Assembly: GCA_004367505.1 (NCBI GenBank)
Contig: SFCB01000290.1
Coordinates: 1-64,000 of the forward strand
Source of the DNA: Chloroflexi bacterium OHK40
Lineage (GTDB): Bacteria > Chloroflexota > Chloroflexia > Chloroflexales > Chloroflexaceae
Direction of reading: 5' to 3'
Length of the DNA stretch: 64,000 nucleotides
In this document: positions 8,422 to 18,558 of the stretch, in pieces
Layout of the letters: each line of letters opens with the position of its first letter
How positions within the stretch are numbered: position 1 is the stretch's first letter
Made by a program: the position numbers and the translations under genes
Notes under the pieces: model-generated
Seen by the model: only the letters and a program-made list of their open reading frames with translations
Told to the model about the DNA's origin: nothing
Database searches by the model: none

Positions 8422-8555
8422 GTCCGGCATATCGATGAGACGGGCGTATTTGTGGATGTTGGCCTGCGGCAACTGACAGCCTTGCCCGCCGCGCCGGCGG
8501 TGGGCGTCCGATATCCCCCCAGCGCTCGCAGGAACAGGTGTAGGAGGTGGCAACA
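8422..8555 (+). pseudogene. Detached end of the final PRC-barrel unit of array protein 1
   Basis: Reading on in the frame of the upstream gene past the TAG at 8419-8421 gives VRHIDETGVFVDVGLRQLTA followed by LPAAP, which completes the PRC-barrel unit exactly as in the neighbouring copies. The frame then runs into the start of the next gene without another stop until after 8600. This shows the TAG is an interruption of a once longer gene or a base-call error, not a natural end. Confidence 0.7.
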
Positions 8556-10463
8556 ATGCTACTGCCAATCGGGGCGCAGGTGCGCTGCCTGGATGGCGCG
8601 GCCGGACGCCTGAGATTCATCGTCATCGACCCCGATGATAGCGAAGTGACCGATCTGATCGTCGAGCGCCGCGCTCTGCTACACCGCGACATCGTCGTGC
8701 CGATCGGCTGGGTCGAGCGTACCACCGAGGATGCGATCTTCCTCAACGCGTGCCTGGACGATCTCAACACGCTGCCGGAGTACAATGAGGTTGAGTTCGT
8801 CCAACCCGATCCGAGCTACCGCCCGCTGAGCGGGCACCGCGTCGAGGAGACCCGCATCTGGATCGGCTCCTACGAGACAGTCAGCGGCGGGCGGCCGTGG
8901 ATCCTTCGACAGGTACGTCTGGGCGTCGACGAGGGCGAGGTGTTGGTTCACCGGGGGTTACCGGTGCAGGCCAGCGATCATCGCTCTGTGGGCGTTGTCG
9001 ATCACCTGGTGATCGATCCAGCCAGCAAGCGTGTCACGCATCTGGTCGTCCGACACGGCTGGCTCTGGAGCCGGGAGGCGCACCTCGTGCCGCTGGAGCA
9101 GGTGGCGGAGTTGAACGAGTATGGGGTCCGGCTGAACCTGTCGGTGGATGCATTCGAACACCTGCCGCGCTATACGCCACCCACAAGCGATGGGCAGATC
9201 GCGGCAACTGTGCAGCGGGCACTGGAGACCGACCCGCGAACCCGCGAGGCCGGGCTGCACGTAGAGGTATGTGATGGCGTCGTCCGGCTAGCCGGCGCCC
9301 CGGTGGCGGAGAGCATCATGCAGGCGGCGCGTGCGATCGCCCGGCGCATCCGTGGCGTGATCGGCTTCGCCGATGAGTTGGAGGAGTTACCTGCCCCGCC
9401 GTTGCGGATCGGCACGCCAGTCTATGCGCGCAATGGGCGCTTCGGCACACTCGCTAGAGTCGTGGTCGACCCGCACGCGCGCCGCGTGACGCATCTGGTG
9501 GTGCACCAGGGCTGGCTGCTCACCGAGGATCGGGTGATCCCGATCGAGCGGGTGGCCCGCGCCGAGCCCGACGGCATCTACCTGGACGCCCCGTCGATCG
9601 ATCTGCAGGGCTACCCCCGCTATCGGGAGGAGGCCTTTATCGAGCCGCAGGCAGAGTGGGAGGAGATTGCGCCGTACCTCGTCGCCGACACGCTCTTCTG
9701 GGGCGGGCCGTACCCTGGCGTAGCGCCTCCAGTGCGGCCCGCCACAACGCATACGCTCTCCAGCGGCATGCCGGAGAGCGAGCTCATCCTGCGATGCGGC
9801 GATCCGATCTTCTCCAATGGGGCTCTGGTCGGTGTGCTGGATCACGTGCTGATCAACACGACGAATGGCATTATGACTCATCTGGTCGTGGAGGAGCATG
9901 GCACCAGGCGCAGAGTGATCGCTCCGGCCGAGTGGATCCGGGAGATCCAGCCCGGCTCAATCACGCTAGAGCGCTGGAACCCCTACCAGCCTGGCGTACC
10001 GGCGTTTTCGGCTGCCCGAGACGCCGCCGCGCTCGCCGCAGATCTCAATGCCTGCCTGCGGGCCAACCCGGCCTTCAGCGCGGTGCAGGTCAGCGTCGAC
10101 CGCAGCGTGGCGCAGCTTTCCGGCAACGTGGCGACGATTGCCGACAAGGCGGCGGCGGACGCAATCGCACGTGCGACGCCCGGCGTGATCGACACGGAGA
10201 ATGCCATCTCGGCGGACAGCGCGCTCTTTGGTCGCATCACCGCCGCCCTGGCCGATGACCAGCGCACCGCTCTCGTGCCGATTGAGGTGATCGTCGATCG
10301 GGGCATCGTCACGCTCAAGGGTGCGGTACCCACACCAGCGATCAGAGCGGCAGCGGAGACGATCGCCCGGTGCCAGCCGTGCGTCGTGGCGGTGATTAAC
10401 GAACTGGAGATTCGCCGCGAGGAGCCGAACCCGATGCTGGCCGCCGGGGCGCTCCTCCACTAA
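8556..10463 (+). CDS. PRC-barrel/BON domain array protein 2
   Basis: A 635-residue paralogue of the upstream gene. ATG at 8556 follows AGGAGG by 8 nt; the in-frame GTG at 8547 overlaps that SD and is less likely. Units in order: PRC (LLPIGAQVRCLDGAAGRL), PRC (VLVHRGLPVQASDHRSV), BON (about residues 210-285), PRC (RIGTPVYARNGRFGTL), PRC (LILRCGDPIFSNGALV), then two BON units to the end (VQVSVDRSVAQLSGNVAT; IEVIVDRGIVTLKGAVPT). No signal peptide or membrane segment is seen. PRC barrels bind protein or RNA partners and BON domains are associated with membrane or osmotic stress in other proteins; the array's role is unknown. Confidence 0.88.
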   Translation: MLLPIGAQVRCLDGAAGRLRFIVIDPDDSEVTDLIVERRALLHRDIVVPIGWVERTTEDAIFLNACLDDLNTLPEYNEVEFVQPDPSYRPLSGHRVEETRIWIGSYETVSGGRPWILRQVRLGVDEGEVLVHRGLPVQASDHRSVGVVDHLVIDPASKRVTHLVVRHGWLWSREAHLVPLEQVAELNEYGVRLNLSVDAFEHLPRYTPPTSDGQIAATVQRALETDPRTREAGLHVEVCDGVVRLAGAPVAESIMQAARAIARRIRGVIGFADELEELPAPPLRIGTPVYARNGRFGTLARVVVDPHARRVTHLVVHQGWLLTEDRVIPIERVARAEPDGIYLDAPSIDLQGYPRYREEAFIEPQAEWEEIAPYLVADTLFWGGPYPGVAPPVRPATTHTLSSGMPESELILRCGDPIFSNGALVGVLDHVLINTTNGIMTHLVVEEHGTRRRVIAPAEWIREIQPGSITLERWNPYQPGVPAFSAARDAAALAADLNACLRANPAFSAVQVSVDRSVAQLSGNVATIADKAAADAIARATPGVIDTENAISADSALFGRITAALADDQRTALVPIEVIVDRGIVTLKGAVPTPAIRAAAETIARCQPCVVAVINELEIRREEPNPMLAAGALLH

Positions 10464-10529
10464 GATGCTCGCGGACAGGCAACCGACGTGATGCGGCGCG
10501 AGGCATGTGCCCTCGGCCAGGAGGCGCCT

Positions 10530-11213
10530 ATGGAAACGCAACCTGAGCGATCCGGGCCGTAGCAGCTCGGAGCTCTGCACGCTGGCGAGCGCGCGCGCTT
10601 CATCACCGAACTGGAACACCAACTCGATGGGCTATACCGTTTCATCGCGCGCGAGCTGCGCTATCAGGAGGCACTTGGCAACCTGATTCCGGGTGAGATA
10701 GCGCCCGAAGAGATTGTGGATGAGGTAGCGCTGCGTGCGATTCGCCGCCTGCCGCGCCTTCCGCAGCGGGCCACGTTGCGTGGCTGGCTGCGCTTGCTGG
10801 CGCTGCGCGCGATCGAGGATCACATTCGCCGGCTGCAAGCGACGCGCAAGAGCGTGGCGCTATCGCTCGAAATGCCACTCCGAAGTGGCCAGCGGGCCGA
10901 CGTCTACTATCAGCCTGATCTGGCACTGAGCTGGGCCGACGTGCTGCCCGCCACCACGCCAACCCCGGAGGACGCGCTGCTGCTCCAGGAGACGCAAGAC
11001 GAGTTGGAGCGCGCGCTGAATTCGCTGCCGCCCGAGCAGCGCCTGGCCTTTGTGCTGCGCGCGATCGAAGGGCTGGGCTATGCGGAGATCGCGGCGGTGA
11101 CGCACCAGCCGCGTGAAGCTGTGAAGCAAGCCTACCACGCGGCGCGTGAGGCGCTCCGCCAGACGTTCGCCGATCGTTTCCTGGCGACGGACGGCGCTCT
11201 GCCCGCTAGATGA
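10530..11213 (+). CDS. Alternative sigma-70-family (ECF-like) factor with in-frame TAG at codon 11
   Basis: ATG at 10530 has AGGAGG 7 nt upstream and begins METQPERSGP, followed by TAG at 10560-10562. The same frame then runs uninterrupted for about 216 codons: ERARFITELEHQLDGLYRF and a region 2-like segment, then region 4 (LNSLPPEQRLAFVLRAIEGL, GYAEIAAVTHQPREAVKQAY). Between the TAG and position 10710 there is no ATG, GTG or TTG in frame, so a product starting at GTG 10716 (165 residues) would lose most of region 2. Expression needs readthrough, a CTG start, or the TAG is an error or lesion. The anti-sigma-like/baeRF gene follows 21 bp downstream, the usual sigma/anti-sigma order. Confidence 0.7.
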
Positions 11214-11234
11214 CATGCAAGCCTGAGGTGTGCT

Positions 11235-12620
11235 ATGGATGAGCGTGTGTTCTTGCGCTATCTCGACGGAGAGTTGGACCCGGACGCTGCGGCGGCAGTC
11301 GCAGCGGCGCTGCGGGATGATCCAGGGCGGCGCCGGCGCTTCGCCGAACTGCGCGCCATCGAGCACGCCTATCAGTCCGGACAGGAAACCCTACCCGAGG
11401 CACGGCGGGCCGCCCTGATGGAACGGCTACGCCGAGAGCCGCCCACTTCCCACTTTGATTTGGTTCGCAGGGCCGATCTGGAAGCCCTGGCCGAGGTGCA
11501 TAGCACGCACGGGCCAATTTTCAGCCTCTACCTCGATACGCGCCCGGAGCGCCGCGAGGCTGAGCCGCCACTGACGCGCCTCGCTCACCTGCTGCGCCAG
11601 ACCGAGCAGCAGGTGAGGCTGGATGAGCGCGCGCGGAGCTACCGCACGCACTGGGCCGAGGAGTCTGAGCACCTCCGCGCCTGGCTCGCCGAGCACACGC
11701 CACTGGAGGGGCACGGACTGGCCATCATCAGCTGCACCGCGATCGGCCTCTGGCGCGCCTTCCGCCTGCCGGTGCCGGTGCGCGATCAGCTGGTGGCCGG
11801 CGATCAGCCATACCTGCGCCCGCTTGCCACGCTGCTGGATGAGTTCGAGCGGTACCTGGTCGTGTTGATCGATGCCGGAAACGCGCGCCTGTTCGAGGTG
11901 TGCCTGGGCACGATCGAGGAGCTCGATGACGTGTGGGGCTACGTGCCGCCGGCCACCGGCCACTTCGTCGAGAAGACCGGCCACCGGCACGACGCCTATC
12001 TCCACCGGCACGCCAAACGGGTGGCCGAGCGCGCCGAAGCGCTCTGGCATGCGAATCACTGTCACTGGCTCGTGATCGGCGGCACCGAAGAGGCCCTGGG
12101 CGAGCTGCGGGAGCACCTTTCGAAGCCGCTCCGTGAGCGCCTGGCGGGCGAATTGCACCTCTCGCCGCAGGTTGAGCCGGGCCAGGTGCTTGAGCGCGTC
12201 CTGGAGATCGAACGCGATCAGGAGCAGCGCGTTGAGGCACAGCGCGTCGAGGAGGTTGTTACCGCCGCACACAAAGGTGGTGCGGCCGTGCTCGGGCTTG
12301 AGCCAACCCTCCTTGCGATCGTTGAGCAGCGCGTGCGGCTCCTGATCGTTGCCGAAGACGACCCTCGGCCCGGGTGGGTGTGCCAGAGCTGCGGCTTCCT
12401 TGGCGCGAACCGAACGGAGATCTGCCCGATCTGTGGCCTGACGCTCACCGAGGAGCCCGATAGTATCGATGTGGCCCTGGCGCGCGTGCTCGCACAGAAC
12501 GGTGAGATCGAAGTCGTGCGGAGCCGCGACGCGCGTCAGCTCCTGATGCTCCACGGGGGCATCGGCGCCATGCTCCGCTACAGCTATGGAGCGCCTCCAC
12601 CCCCTGAGAGCACACACTGA
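11235..12620 (+). CDS. Anti-sigma-like N-terminus fused to baeRF (eRF1/Pelota-like) release-factor domain
   Basis: A 461-residue protein starting at ATG 11235 with GAGGTG upstream. Residues 1-75 look like the N-terminal helical domain of anti-sigma factors (RYLDGELDPDAAAAVAAAL), but the zinc-binding His/Cys ligands are absent. From about residue 82 (ADLEALAEVHSTHGPIFSLY) the sequence follows the bacterial archaeo-eukaryotic release factor (baeRF family 10-type) pattern, including YLVVLIDAGNARLFEV, the HRHDAYLHRHAKRVAE segment and HWLVIGGTEEALGELREHL. A zinc ribbon closes it (CQSCGF and CPICG, about residues 385-410). baeRF proteins are predicted to act on stalled or terminating ribosomes. Next to a sigma-factor gene, the fusion could couple translation state to transcription (inference). 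Confidence 0.8.
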   Translation: MDERVFLRYLDGELDPDAAAAVAAALRDDPGRRRRFAELRAIEHAYQSGQETLPEARRAALMERLRREPPTSHFDLVRRADLEALAEVHSTHGPIFSLYLDTRPERREAEPPLTRLAHLLRQTEQQVRLDERARSYRTHWAEESEHLRAWLAEHTPLEGHGLAIISCTAIGLWRAFRLPVPVRDQLVAGDQPYLRPLATLLDEFERYLVVLIDAGNARLFEVCLGTIEELDDVWGYVPPATGHFVEKTGHRHDAYLHRHAKRVAERAEALWHANHCHWLVIGGTEEALGELREHLSKPLRERLAGELHLSPQVEPGQVLERVLEIERDQEQRVEAQRVEEVVTAAHKGGAAVLGLEPTLLAIVEQRVRLLIVAEDDPRPGWVCQSCGFLGANRTEICPICGLTLTEEPDSIDVALARVLAQNGEIEVVRSRDARQLLMLHGGIGAMLRYSYGAPPPPESTH

Positions 12621-12676
12621 CAAAGCGCTAATGCTCCGTTGACACCGATCTAGCACACGTGCGGCAAGATGCAACT

Positions 12677-12811
12677 GGCGAGCAGCGCCTGCAGAACCCG
12701 CTGGCCCTGAAGCTGCTTCAGGGTGAGTTCCGCGAGGGCGATACCGTGCTTGTGGATGTCGAGGATTCTGGACAGTTCACATTCCAGAAACGTCAGGCGG
12801 TGGCTGCATAA
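12677..12811 (+). pseudogene. Relic of clpB 3' end
   Basis: In the frame ending with TAA at 12809-12811, codons read GEQRLQNPLALKLLQGEFRE followed by GDTVLVDVED. This is the conserved small D2 domain at the C-terminus of ClpB/Hsp104 (family pattern I-Q-x-x-I-x-N-P-L-A-x-x-L-L-x-G-E-F-x-x-G-D-T). No AAA+ module precedes it: the baeRF gene ends at 12620 and only about 55 bp separate them. A clpB gene has been deleted to its last 45 codons. It sits 16 bp before dnaJ, which suggests an ancestral clpB-dnaJ order. Confidence 0.85.
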
Positions 12812-12827
12812 AGGTGCCAGAGTCATC

Positions 12828-13763
12828 ATGGAATTCAAAGACTACTATACGGTGCTGGGCGTGGCCCCTGACGCCGACGATCAGACGATCAAAAAGGCCT
12901 ACCGCACGCTCGCGCGTCAGTACCATCCCGATGTGAACCCGGGCGACAAGCAGGCCGAGGAGCGCTTCAAGGAGATCAACGAGGCCTATCAGGCGCTGAG
13001 CGACCCCGAGCGCCGTCGCAAGTACAATGAACTGCGCGAGCAATACCAGCGCTGGCAGCAGCGTGGCGGCGCCGGCGAGTTCAACTGGGGCCAGTGGCAG
13101 GCGACGCCTGGCCAGCAGGTGTATACCTACAACGTGACGCCCGAGGACCTCGAGGATCTCTTCGGCGATGCCAGCCCGTTCTCCGATTTCTTCGGTTCGA
13201 TCTTTGGCCAGACCCGCCGGGAGCAGGTGGCACGCCCCCGGCGCGGCCGCGACGCGGAACTACCCGTCGAGATCTCGCTGGAGGAGGCGTTCCACGGCAC
13301 CACGCGCTCGATCCAGATCGGCGAGCGCCGGATCGATGCAAAGATCCCGCCAGGCGCCCGCACCGGCACGCGGGTGCGGCTCGCAGGCCAGGGGAGCCCC
13401 GGTAGCGCCGGTGGGCCCGCCGGCGACCTCTACCTGGTTGTGCGGGTTGCGCCGCACCCGCTCTTTGAACGCGACGGCGACGATCTGACGACGGTAGTGC
13501 CTGTTGATTGTTATACGGCGGCGACAGGCGGTGAGGTGCCCGTGCCGACACTCGACGGTACGGTGCGCTTGAAGATCCCGCCGCGCACCCAGGCCGACCG
13601 CATCTTTCGCCTGAAGGGCAAGGGCATGCCGCACCTTGAACGGCCCTCCGAGCACGGCAATCTGTTCGCGCGGGTCAAGCTCGTGTTGCCCGAGCCCCTG
13701 AGCGACGCCGAGATCGCGGCGCTTCGGAAGCTGGCCAGTGAGCGCCCTGGCCGACAAGCATAA
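12828..13763 (+). CDS. cbpA: DnaJ-type co-chaperone, CbpA class (no zinc fingers)
   Basis: A 311-residue Hsp40. The J domain (residues 3-70) carries the HPD motif in YHPDVNPGD and begins DYYTVLGVAPDADDQTIKKA. A Gly/Phe-poor linker with DLFGDASPFSDFFGSIFG follows, then the two C-terminal client-binding beta domains (LPVEISLEEAFHGTTRSIQI onward). The four CxxCxGxG repeats of true DnaJ are absent, which places it in the CbpA class. ATG 12828 is chosen because the J domain begins there; the frame upstream is clpB-relic DNA in another phase. The cbpM-like gene two positions downstream supports the assignment. Confidence 0.93.
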   Translation: MEFKDYYTVLGVAPDADDQTIKKAYRTLARQYHPDVNPGDKQAEERFKEINEAYQALSDPERRRKYNELREQYQRWQQRGGAGEFNWGQWQATPGQQVYTYNVTPEDLEDLFGDASPFSDFFGSIFGQTRREQVARPRRGRDAELPVEISLEEAFHGTTRSIQIGERRIDAKIPPGARTGTRVRLAGQGSPGSAGGPAGDLYLVVRVAPHPLFERDGDDLTTVVPVDCYTAATGGEVPVPTLDGTVRLKIPPRTQADRIFRLKGKGMPHLERPSEHGNLFARVKLVLPEPLSDAEIAALRKLASERPGRQA

Positions 13764-13772
13764 GGACAGCCT

Positions 13773-15014
13773 ATGGAGTCACGCAATCCGTCCCGCCGGT
13801 GGCTCATCCCTGCGCTCATCGCCGCCCTGCTCAGCTTCGCCCTGCTGCTGGGTGGTATTGGCGGCGCCACGCTGATGTGGATGGGCCTGCGGGCTGAACG
13901 CTCGCCGGGCCAGCTATCGGCCGGCGCGGCACCGTTACCGACCGCGACGGCCACGGTCAGCCAGCCAACCGCGAGCGCGCCGGCAACCACGCCCGTACCC
14001 ACCAGCGAGCTCGAGGCCCAGATCGCGGCCGTTTATCAGCAGGCCGGGCCCGGGGTGGTGAATATCACTAACCGCTCGATGACCTATGACTTCTTTCTGA
14101 ACCCGATCCCCCGCGAGGGCACCGGTTCGGGCTTCTTCTATGACGCGCAGGGGCACATCGTAACGAACTACCACGTTGTGGCCGACGCCGAGGAGTTGCA
14201 GGTGACGCTGGCCGATGGGCGTAGCCTGCCTGCGCAGATCGTCGGGACGGATCCCTCCAATGATCTGGCCGTTATTCGCGTCGATCTGCCACCGGAGGCG
14301 ATCCACGTTGTGCCCCTCGGCGACTCGACCCGGCTGCGCGTTGGCCAGTTCGTTGTCGCGATCGGTAATCCCTTCGGCCTGGAGCGCACGCTTACGGTTG
14401 GAGTGGTCAGCGCGCTGGGGCGCGTGATCGAAAGCCCGGACCAGCGCTTTATCGGCGAGGCTATCCAGACCGATGCGCCGATCAATCCCGGTAACTCCGG
14501 CGGCCCGCTGCTCGACCTGTCCGGGGCGGTGATCGGTGTCAACTCCGCCATCCTCAGCCCGAGTGGCGCGAACGCCGGGATCGGCTTCGCGATCTCGGCC
14601 CGGACGGTGCAGCGCATCGTGCCGGAGCTGATCGCAAACGGGCGCTATCCACACCCCTCGCTCGGCGTCAGCATTCTCGAACTGACGCCGCAGCGCCTCC
14701 CGATCCTGCAGCGGGCCGGGATGGCCGTGCCGGTCGAGCAGGGCTTGCTGGTGGTGAACGTTGCGCCCGATGGGCCAGCTGCGCGCGCGGGTGTGCGCGG
14801 CGCGACACGATCGGTGCGCGTCGGCAATCTCGATGTTCCCGTCGGCGGGGATATCATCACGGCGATCAATGGCCAGCCGATCGCAACCCGTCAAGATCTG
14901 ATCGTCTATCTTGAGACCAGAACTCGCGTCGGCGAAACGGTGCAGGTGACGATCGTCCGCGATGGCCAGGAACAGGTTGTACCGGTAACGCTCGGCGAAC
15001 TGGCTGCTGGATGA
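13773..15014 (+). CDS. HtrA/DegP-type serine protease (S1C), membrane-anchored
   Basis: Envelope quality-control protease of 413 residues. An N-terminal transmembrane helix (about residues 13-35, ALIAALLSFALLLGGIGGAT) anchors it facing outward, followed by a Thr/Pro-rich linker. The trypsin-like domain has the catalytic His in TNYHVVAD, Asp in SNDLAVIRV and Ser in NPGNSGGPLLDL. One PDZ domain follows (about residues 300-410; GGDIITAINGQPIATRQDLI). It lies 9 bp after dnaJ, so the two are almost certainly cotranscribed. Confidence 0.95.
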   Translation: MESRNPSRRWLIPALIAALLSFALLLGGIGGATLMWMGLRAERSPGQLSAGAAPLPTATATVSQPTASAPATTPVPTSELEAQIAAVYQQAGPGVVNITNRSMTYDFFLNPIPREGTGSGFFYDAQGHIVTNYHVVADAEELQVTLADGRSLPAQIVGTDPSNDLAVIRVDLPPEAIHVVPLGDSTRLRVGQFVVAIGNPFGLERTLTVGVVSALGRVIESPDQRFIGEAIQTDAPINPGNSGGPLLDLSGAVIGVNSAILSPSGANAGIGFAISARTVQRIVPELIANGRYPHPSLGVSILELTPQRLPILQRAGMAVPVEQGLLVVNVAPDGPAARAGVRGATRSVRVGNLDVPVGGDIITAINGQPIATRQDLIVYLETRTRVGETVQVTIVRDGQEQVVPVTLGELAAG

Positions 15015-15026
15015 AGGAGAGCGCCC

Positions 15027-15347
15027 ATGATTGTCCGGCGGATACCCCTCGATGATCTCGCCGCGCGCGCCGGTCTGCCGGTGGAGACGGTGCGGCAACT
15101 CGCCGAGCTTGGATTGATCGGCGCCTGGCCAGAGGTGACCGACGCGGATCTGGTCGAGTTGCGCCGGGTGCGCCGGCTGATCGAAGATCTCGGCCTGGAG
15201 CACGAGGCGGTCGCCGTTGTGCTGCGGATGCGACGGCGGCTGATCGAGTTGCAGCAGGAGGTGGCACGGCTGCGCGTAGCACTCGCTGGTGGCCAACGCG
15301 CTGACCGTGTGACGGCCTGGGTTGAGGCGGAGTGGATCGAGCCCTAA
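15027..15347 (+). CDS. CbpM-like chaperone modulator (MerR-type helix-turn-helix)
   Basis: A 106-residue protein with an N-terminal MerR-like winged helix (DLAARAGLPVETVRQLAELG, then ELRRVRRLIEDLGL) and a C-terminal coiled-coil (LQQEVARLRVAL). This is the architecture of CbpM, which binds the J domain of CbpA and modulates it. Its position 12 bp after htrA, with cbpA-type dnaJ just upstream, supports that role over DNA binding. SD GGAGAG lies before ATG 15027. Confidence 0.8.
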   Translation: MIVRRIPLDDLAARAGLPVETVRQLAELGLIGAWPEVTDADLVELRRVRRLIEDLGLEHEAVAVVLRMRRRLIELQQEVARLRVALAGGQRADRVTAWVEAEWIEP

Positions 15348-15452
15348 CGCCTACCTCGCGCGCTGACCGTTCTGGCCGCACCTCGGCACGTCTCCAATCG
15401 AACGTTGCGTGGCCACCAGCATCGATCTTGACTCAGACAGGGGGCAACACCG

Positions 15453-15710
15453 ATGCACACCCGTTACGTCGATCTGCGGCCGCTCGACTACCTGACGGCC
15501 GAATTGTCCGCGCTCTGGTGGTATTATCTCTCTCAGGGCCTGGCGCTGATCCTTCTCGGCATCGCGGTGATCATCTGGCCCAACCTCCTGGCAGTGCTGG
15601 CGGCGGCGTTTTTCATCGCGATCGGGGTGGTCCTCATCACCCTCGGCTGGCGTATTCGCCGCGTCAAGCGCAGCTACGAGACGTTCAAGCGCACGTTAAT
15701 CGAGAGCTAA
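15453..15710 (+). CDS. Small membrane protein, HdeD/DUF308-like half-unit
   Basis: 85 residues with two transmembrane helices (about residues 25-44 and 47-66; SQGLALILLGIAVIIWPNLL and AFFIAIGVVLITLGW) and a basic cytoplasmic tail (RIRRVKRSYETFKRT). The pattern of a helix ending in I-x-W-P followed by a glycine-rich second helix resembles one repeat of the HdeD/DUF308 family, membrane proteins associated with acid and heat stress loci. The family call is tentative. It lies between cbpM and hsp20 in the same direction. Confidence 0.6.
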   Translation: MHTRYVDLRPLDYLTAELSALWWYYLSQGLALILLGIAVIIWPNLLAVLAAAFFIAIGVVLITLGWRIRRVKRSYETFKRTLIES

Positions 15711-15730
15711 ACCACCGGGGATGGTGATCT

Positions 15731-16140
15731 ATGGATAAGCTCCCGCCCGCGTCGATCCGGATCTTGCACACCCGTCTGCCCTACGCGCAGTTCGCAGTGC
15801 GCCCATGGTCGCCATCGCTCAACGTCTTCGAGACCGACCAGGGCATGCTGCTGGTGATCGAACTGGCCGGCGTCGATCCGGCAGAGCTGCGGATCGACGC
15901 GCACCCACAGGTGGTGCGCATCGAGGGCGCGCGGCAGATCGCGGTTCCAGAGCAACTCCGCCGCCTGCATCGCATGGAGATCGCCTCGGGCGCCTTCCAG
16001 ATCGAGGTGCCCTTCGAACGGCCGATCGACCCGGAGCAGACGAGCGCGCGGGCCCACAACGGGCTGCTGGAGGTCTGGCTGCCGTTCGCCGGCCAGAGCG
16101 CGCGCAACGTGGTGATCACCGTCCAGAAGGAGGGCCGCCC

Positions 16141-16144
<4 letters not shown>
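15731..16144 (+). CDS. Second Hsp20-family small heat shock protein
   Basis: A 137-residue holdase. The alpha-crystallin domain spans about residues 28-130 (PSLNVFETDQGMLLVIELAG; LRIDAHPQVVRIEGAR; FQIEVPFERPID), and the A-x-x-x-x-G-L-L motif is ARAHNGLLEVWLPF. It lacks the basic KR-rich C-terminus and a clear I-x-I/V anchor, ending VVITVQKEGRP. Its stop overlaps the lon start (ATGA at 16141-16144), which couples holdase and protease synthesis. It is clearly divergent from the Hsp20 at 1183-1617 and not a recent duplicate. Confidence 0.92.
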
Positions 16145-18516
<2,372 letters not shown>

Positions 18517-18558
18517 GCACCGTCGCGCAACGCCGATTGCCAGGGAGAATCACGCGCG

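Noticed and set aside
8419-10562. Genome-wide reassignment of TAG to an amino acid
   Set aside because: TAG ends many intact genes here (thioredoxin, lon, rhomboid, the second kinase), so it is a normal stop; the two in-frame TAGs need a local explanation.
12723-12827. N-terminal extension of dnaJ to 12723
   Set aside because: The J domain starts at ATG 12828; upstream DNA codes for the clpB relic in another frame.
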